Source of the DNA: Burkholderiaceae bacterium
GTDB taxonomy: Bacteria; Pseudomonadota; Gammaproteobacteria; Burkholderiales; Burkholderiaceae
Assembly (NCBI GenBank): GCA_022701965.1
Contig: JAKONL010000266.1
Location: forward strand, 1-6,314
DNA: 6,314 nt
Direction of reading: 5' to 3'
Shown: piece by piece, positions 4,360 to 6,314 of the stretch
Numbering within the stretch: position 1 is the stretch's first letter
How the letters are laid out: the number at the start of each line of letters is the position of its first letter
Program-made: the position numbers and the translations under genes
The notes under the pieces: generated by a model
Told to the model about the DNA's origin: nothing
Databases searched by the model: none
What the model saw: only the letters and a program-made list of their open reading frames with translations

Positions 4360-5418
4360 ATGCCTTCCCAAGCCCCGTCCGGCCCCAGCGCGCCGTCCCC
4401 ATCCGCCATCGCGGAACGCACCGTCATCCTCTGGTGCAACCTCGGTTCTCCCGACGCCCCGACCGCCGCCGCCGTGCGTCCCTATCTCTCGCAATTCCTC
4501 CACGACCACCGCGTCGTCGAGATCCCGCGCGCGATCTGGTGCCTGATCCTGCACGGCATCATCCTGCGGGTGCGGCCGGCCAAGTCGGCAGCCAAGTACG
4601 CGAGCATCTGGCTGCCCGAAGGCTCGCCACTGAAAGTCTGGACCGAGAAGCAGGCGAGGCTGCTCTCGGGCTGGCTCGGCGAACGCGGCCATCGTGTCCG
4701 GGTCCGTCACGCGATGCGCTATGCCAATCCGTCCATCGCCTCCCAACTCGACGCCGCGATGGCCGAAGGCGCGGCACGGGTGCTGGTGCTGCAGGCCTAT
4801 CCGCAGTATTCGGCGACCACCACGGCGAGCGTGATCGACGCCGTCGCGAAATGGACCCGCACGCAGCGCAGCCTGCCCGAACTGCGTTTCGTCAATGAAT
4901 TCCACGAAGACCCGCTCTACATCGACGCACTGGCGCAGAGCGTCTCGACCTACTGGAAAGAGCACGGCCGCCCCGACCGGCTGCTGATGAGCTTCCACGG
5001 CATTCCGGAGCGCAACATCCGCCTGGGCGACCCGTACCAGTCGCAATGCCTGCGGACCGCGCAATTGCTCGGCGCGCGCCTCGGCCTGACGGAGGCGCAG
5101 TACACGGTGACTTTCCAGTCGCGCTTCGGCCGCGCCAAGTGGCTCGAGCCCTACACCGAGCCGACGCTGCGCGCCATGGGCGCCGCCGGCGTCGGCCGGG
5201 TCGACGTGATGTGCCCGGGCTTTCCTGCCGACTGCCTGGAGACGCTCGAAGAGATCTCGATGGAAGCGCGCGAGGCCTTCCTGCACGCGGGCGGCAAGAC
5301 CTTCAATTTCATCCCTTGCCTGAACGACAGCCCGGCCTGGATCACCGCGCTGGCCGGCATCGCCGAACGCCATCTTGCCGGCTGGCCGACCCGGCCCGCG
5401 CATACCGCATCGCCTTAG
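4360..5418 (+). CDS. hemH: Ferrochelatase
   Basis: HemH inserts ferrous iron into protoporphyrin IX, the last step of protoheme synthesis, at the cytosolic membrane face. The 352-residue product has typical length and motifs: NLGSPDAPT (27-35), AKYASIWLPEGSPL (78-91), AYPQYSATTTAS (146-157), SFHGIPERN with catalytic His213, TFQSRFGRAKWLEPYTEPTL (251-270), CPGFPADCLETLEEI with the conserved acidic residues (285-299), and IPCLND (318-323). The N-terminus has about 20 Pro/Ser/Ala-rich residues before the conserved core. ATG 4360 is the only suitable Met upstream of the core, since the frame stays open further back over the antisense phosphatase gene. No clear Shine-Dalgarno sequence precedes it. 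Its promoter must overlap the phosphatase coding region. Confidence 0.97.
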   Translation: MPSQAPSGPSAPSPSAIAERTVILWCNLGSPDAPTAAAVRPYLSQFLHDHRVVEIPRAIWCLILHGIILRVRPAKSAAKYASIWLPEGSPLKVWTEKQARLLSGWLGERGHRVRVRHAMRYANPSIASQLDAAMAEGAARVLVLQAYPQYSATTTASVIDAVAKWTRTQRSLPELRFVNEFHEDPLYIDALAQSVSTYWKEHGRPDRLLMSFHGIPERNIRLGDPYQSQCLRTAQLLGARLGLTEAQYTVTFQSRFGRAKWLEPYTEPTLRAMGAAGVGRVDVMCPGFPADCLETLEEISMEAREAFLHAGGKTFNFIPCLNDSPAWITALAGIAERHLAGWPTRPAHTASP

Positions 5419-5435
5419 TACCTGAATCCTCGTGG

Positions 5436-5454
5436 CACATGCTCCGCGCATGTG
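5436..5454. repeat. Inverted repeat CACATGC / GCATGTG between hemH and the URC1-like gene
   Basis: CACATGC (5436-5442) and GCATGTG (5448-5454) pair perfectly around TCCGC. It lies 17 bases after the hemH stop and 25 bases before the -35 box of the next gene. No T-run follows, so it is either a weak 3' hairpin for hemH or a regulator site. It does not resemble the RutR site I know (TTGACCA-N2-TGGTCAA). Confidence 0.4.
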
Positions 5455-5479
5455 GCTACGACGTATGGCGTACAGGCGC

Positions 5480-5508
5480 TTGCCAGCCCCGGCACCCGTC
5501 TGTACATT
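5480..5508 (+). promoter_or_regulatory. Sigma-70-type promoter of the URC1-like gene
   Basis: TTGCCA (5480-5485, five of six matches to TTGACA) and TACATT (5503-5508, four of six to TATAAT) are exactly 17 bases apart. Transcription would start near 5515, leaving a leader of about 14 bases that contains the ribosome binding site. The gene is therefore probably transcribed independently of hemH. Confidence 0.55.
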
Positions 5509-5517
5509 GCATTTTTT

Positions 5518-5522
5518 GAGGG
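5518..5522 (+). promoter_or_regulatory. Ribosome binding site of the URC1-like gene
   Basis: GAGGG lies 6 bases before ATG 5529. An in-frame TGA at 5517-5519 rules out any start further upstream, so the proline-rich N-terminus is genuinely at the start of the protein. Confidence 0.75.
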
Positions 5523-5528
5523 CCTGCA

Positions 5529-6314
5529 ATGTCTGTCGACACCGTCTCGAATTCTTCGCCACCCGTCCCACCGTCCTCCCTTCCTCCCCCGTTCGATCCG
5601 ATCGCCACTGCACCACCCGCCGCGACGCCCGCCGCGGACGGACCGGCCGTCGTCTCCGTCTCGCTCTCTCCGCTCTACAACCCCCCGCGGGCCGCGTCCC
5701 AGCCATCGCCGCAACCGCCGCGGCACATCCGGCTGACTTCCCATGCCGGCGGCTTCGGCGCGCTGCCCTTGCAATGGGGCGCTGCGACCGCGACGGAGCG
5801 CGGCCCCATCGTGGGCACCACCACCAAGCGCGCGCACCGCAACGTGATCGGAACGCACAGCGGCTCCTACAGCGTCTATCGCGCGCTCGCGGTGGCCTCC
5901 GGCGCGCTCAAGCGCGAGCACAAGGCCGACCTCACCAACACCTCGCCGACCGACGCCATCGGCCCCTATCCGCAATGGACCGAACCGGGCCGCATCGTCT
6001 CGCTCGATCCGTGGGGCGCGCTGGTGGCCGACGTGTTCTCCACCGAACTCGCGGCCGGCTACGACATCCGCCCGACCATCGCCATCACCAAGGCGCACGT
6101 GATCCTGCCGGAGGTGATCGAGGCGCTGCAGAGCGGCCGCCTGCAGGCCGACGGCAAGTTCCTCACCGCCGGCGGCGCCGCGCTGGTGACCAAGGCCGCC
6201 ATCGAGCCGGTGTGGTATCTCCCCGAGGTGGCGCGGCGCTTCGGCTGCTCCGAGACCGACCTGCGCCGCACGCTGTTCGAGGAGACCGGCGGCATGTACC
6301 CGGAACTGGTCACG
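5529..6314 (+). CDS. GTP cyclohydrolase II-like protein of the URC1 type, N-terminal 262 residues
   Basis: The frame is open to the window end, so the C-terminal GTP cyclohydrolase II domain lies mostly outside. From residue 65 the protein follows the GTP_CH_N/URC1 family: RHIRLTSHAGG (65-75), HRNVIGTHSGSYSVYRALAV (103-122), DLTNTSP (134-140), IGPYPQW (144-150), IVSLDPWGALVADVF (156-170), DIRPTIAITKAH (179-190), TKAAIEPVWYLPEVARRFG (221-239) and LFEETGGMYPELVT (249-262). URC1 proteins are RibA homologues with this N-terminal domain, linked to the URC pathway of uracil breakdown; in bacteria the gene often neighbours a DUF1688 (URC4) gene, which would be expected just to the right. Residues 1-64 are a Pro/Ala/Ser-rich, probably disordered extension that relatives I recall lack. 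No other start precedes the core. Ordinary RibA is the less likely alternative because it lacks this N-terminal domain. Confidence 0.88.
   Translation, partial: MSVDTVSNSSPPVPPSSLPPPFDPIATAPPAATPAADGPAVVSVSLSPLYNPPRAASQPSPQPPRHIRLTSHAGGFGALPLQWGAATATERGPIVGTTTKRAHRNVIGTHSGSYSVYRALAVASGALKREHKADLTNTSPTDAIGPYPQWTEPGRIVSLDPWGALVADVFSTELAAGYDIRPTIAITKAHVILPEVIEALQSGRLQADGKFLTAGGAALVTKAAIEPVWYLPEVARRFGCSETDLRRTLFEETGGMYPELVT

Noticed and set aside
4345..5706. N-terminal extension of the phosphatase frame to 5706 on the minus strand
   Set aside because: The added residues are antisense to hemH and low in complexity. The HAD nucleophile motif is correctly placed from ATG 4344.
5529..6314. Open frames on the minus strand opposite the URC1-like gene
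   Set aside because: They are Gly/Arg-rich antisense shadows, while the plus-strand frame matches a known family throughout residues 65-262.
1..6314. CRISPR arrays, tRNA/rRNA genes, insertion sequences or attachment sites
   Set aside because: I read both strands for regular repeats, clover-leaf sequences, transposase motifs and long direct repeats and saw none that could be supported.

Overview
The window is GC-rich bacterial DNA with two halves. The ferrochelatase, the HAD phosphatase and the type III secretion genes all look proteobacterial. The ferrochelatase wording (RVVEIPR, RPAKSAAKYASIW, CPGF-ADCLETLEEI) reads most like Betaproteobacteria, probably Burkholderiales. This placement is an inference from remembered family sequences, not from a search.

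Left half (1-3429), all on the minus strand: the leading end of a type III secretion (T3SS) operon. In transcription order it holds a 76-residue Gly/Ala-rich protein, a 294-base gap, an 87-residue protein of unknown family, a 289-residue protein with a DUF1521/MIIA (metal-ion-inducible autocleavage) signature containing GDPHVD, the inner-rod protein SctI, the inner-ring lipoprotein SctJ, and the first 124 residues of a protein that is probably SctK by position. The core order sctI-sctJ-sctK is the usual one. The unusual part is that a predicted self-cleaving, calcium-responsive protein and two small orphan proteins sit directly in front of the needle-base genes.

Junction (3430-3618): a lower-GC intergenic stretch. 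It carries two hairpins behind the phosphatase gene, one followed by a T-run on the minus strand and so a likely terminator. It also carries an imperfect hrpII/PIP-like pair of TTCG motifs and a triple ATTCG repeat just before the first T3SS gene.

Right half (3619-6314): housekeeping and metabolic genes. A YigB-like HAD phosphatase (minus) and ferrochelatase hemH (plus) diverge from start codons only 15 bases apart. After a 110-base gap with an inverted repeat and a good sigma-70-type promoter comes a GTP cyclohydrolase II-like gene of the URC1 type (plus, cut by the window end). It is linked to the URC route of uracil catabolism and has a proline-rich N-terminal extension.

The best candidate for something new is the T3SS-linked MIIA protein together with its two small unrecognised neighbours.
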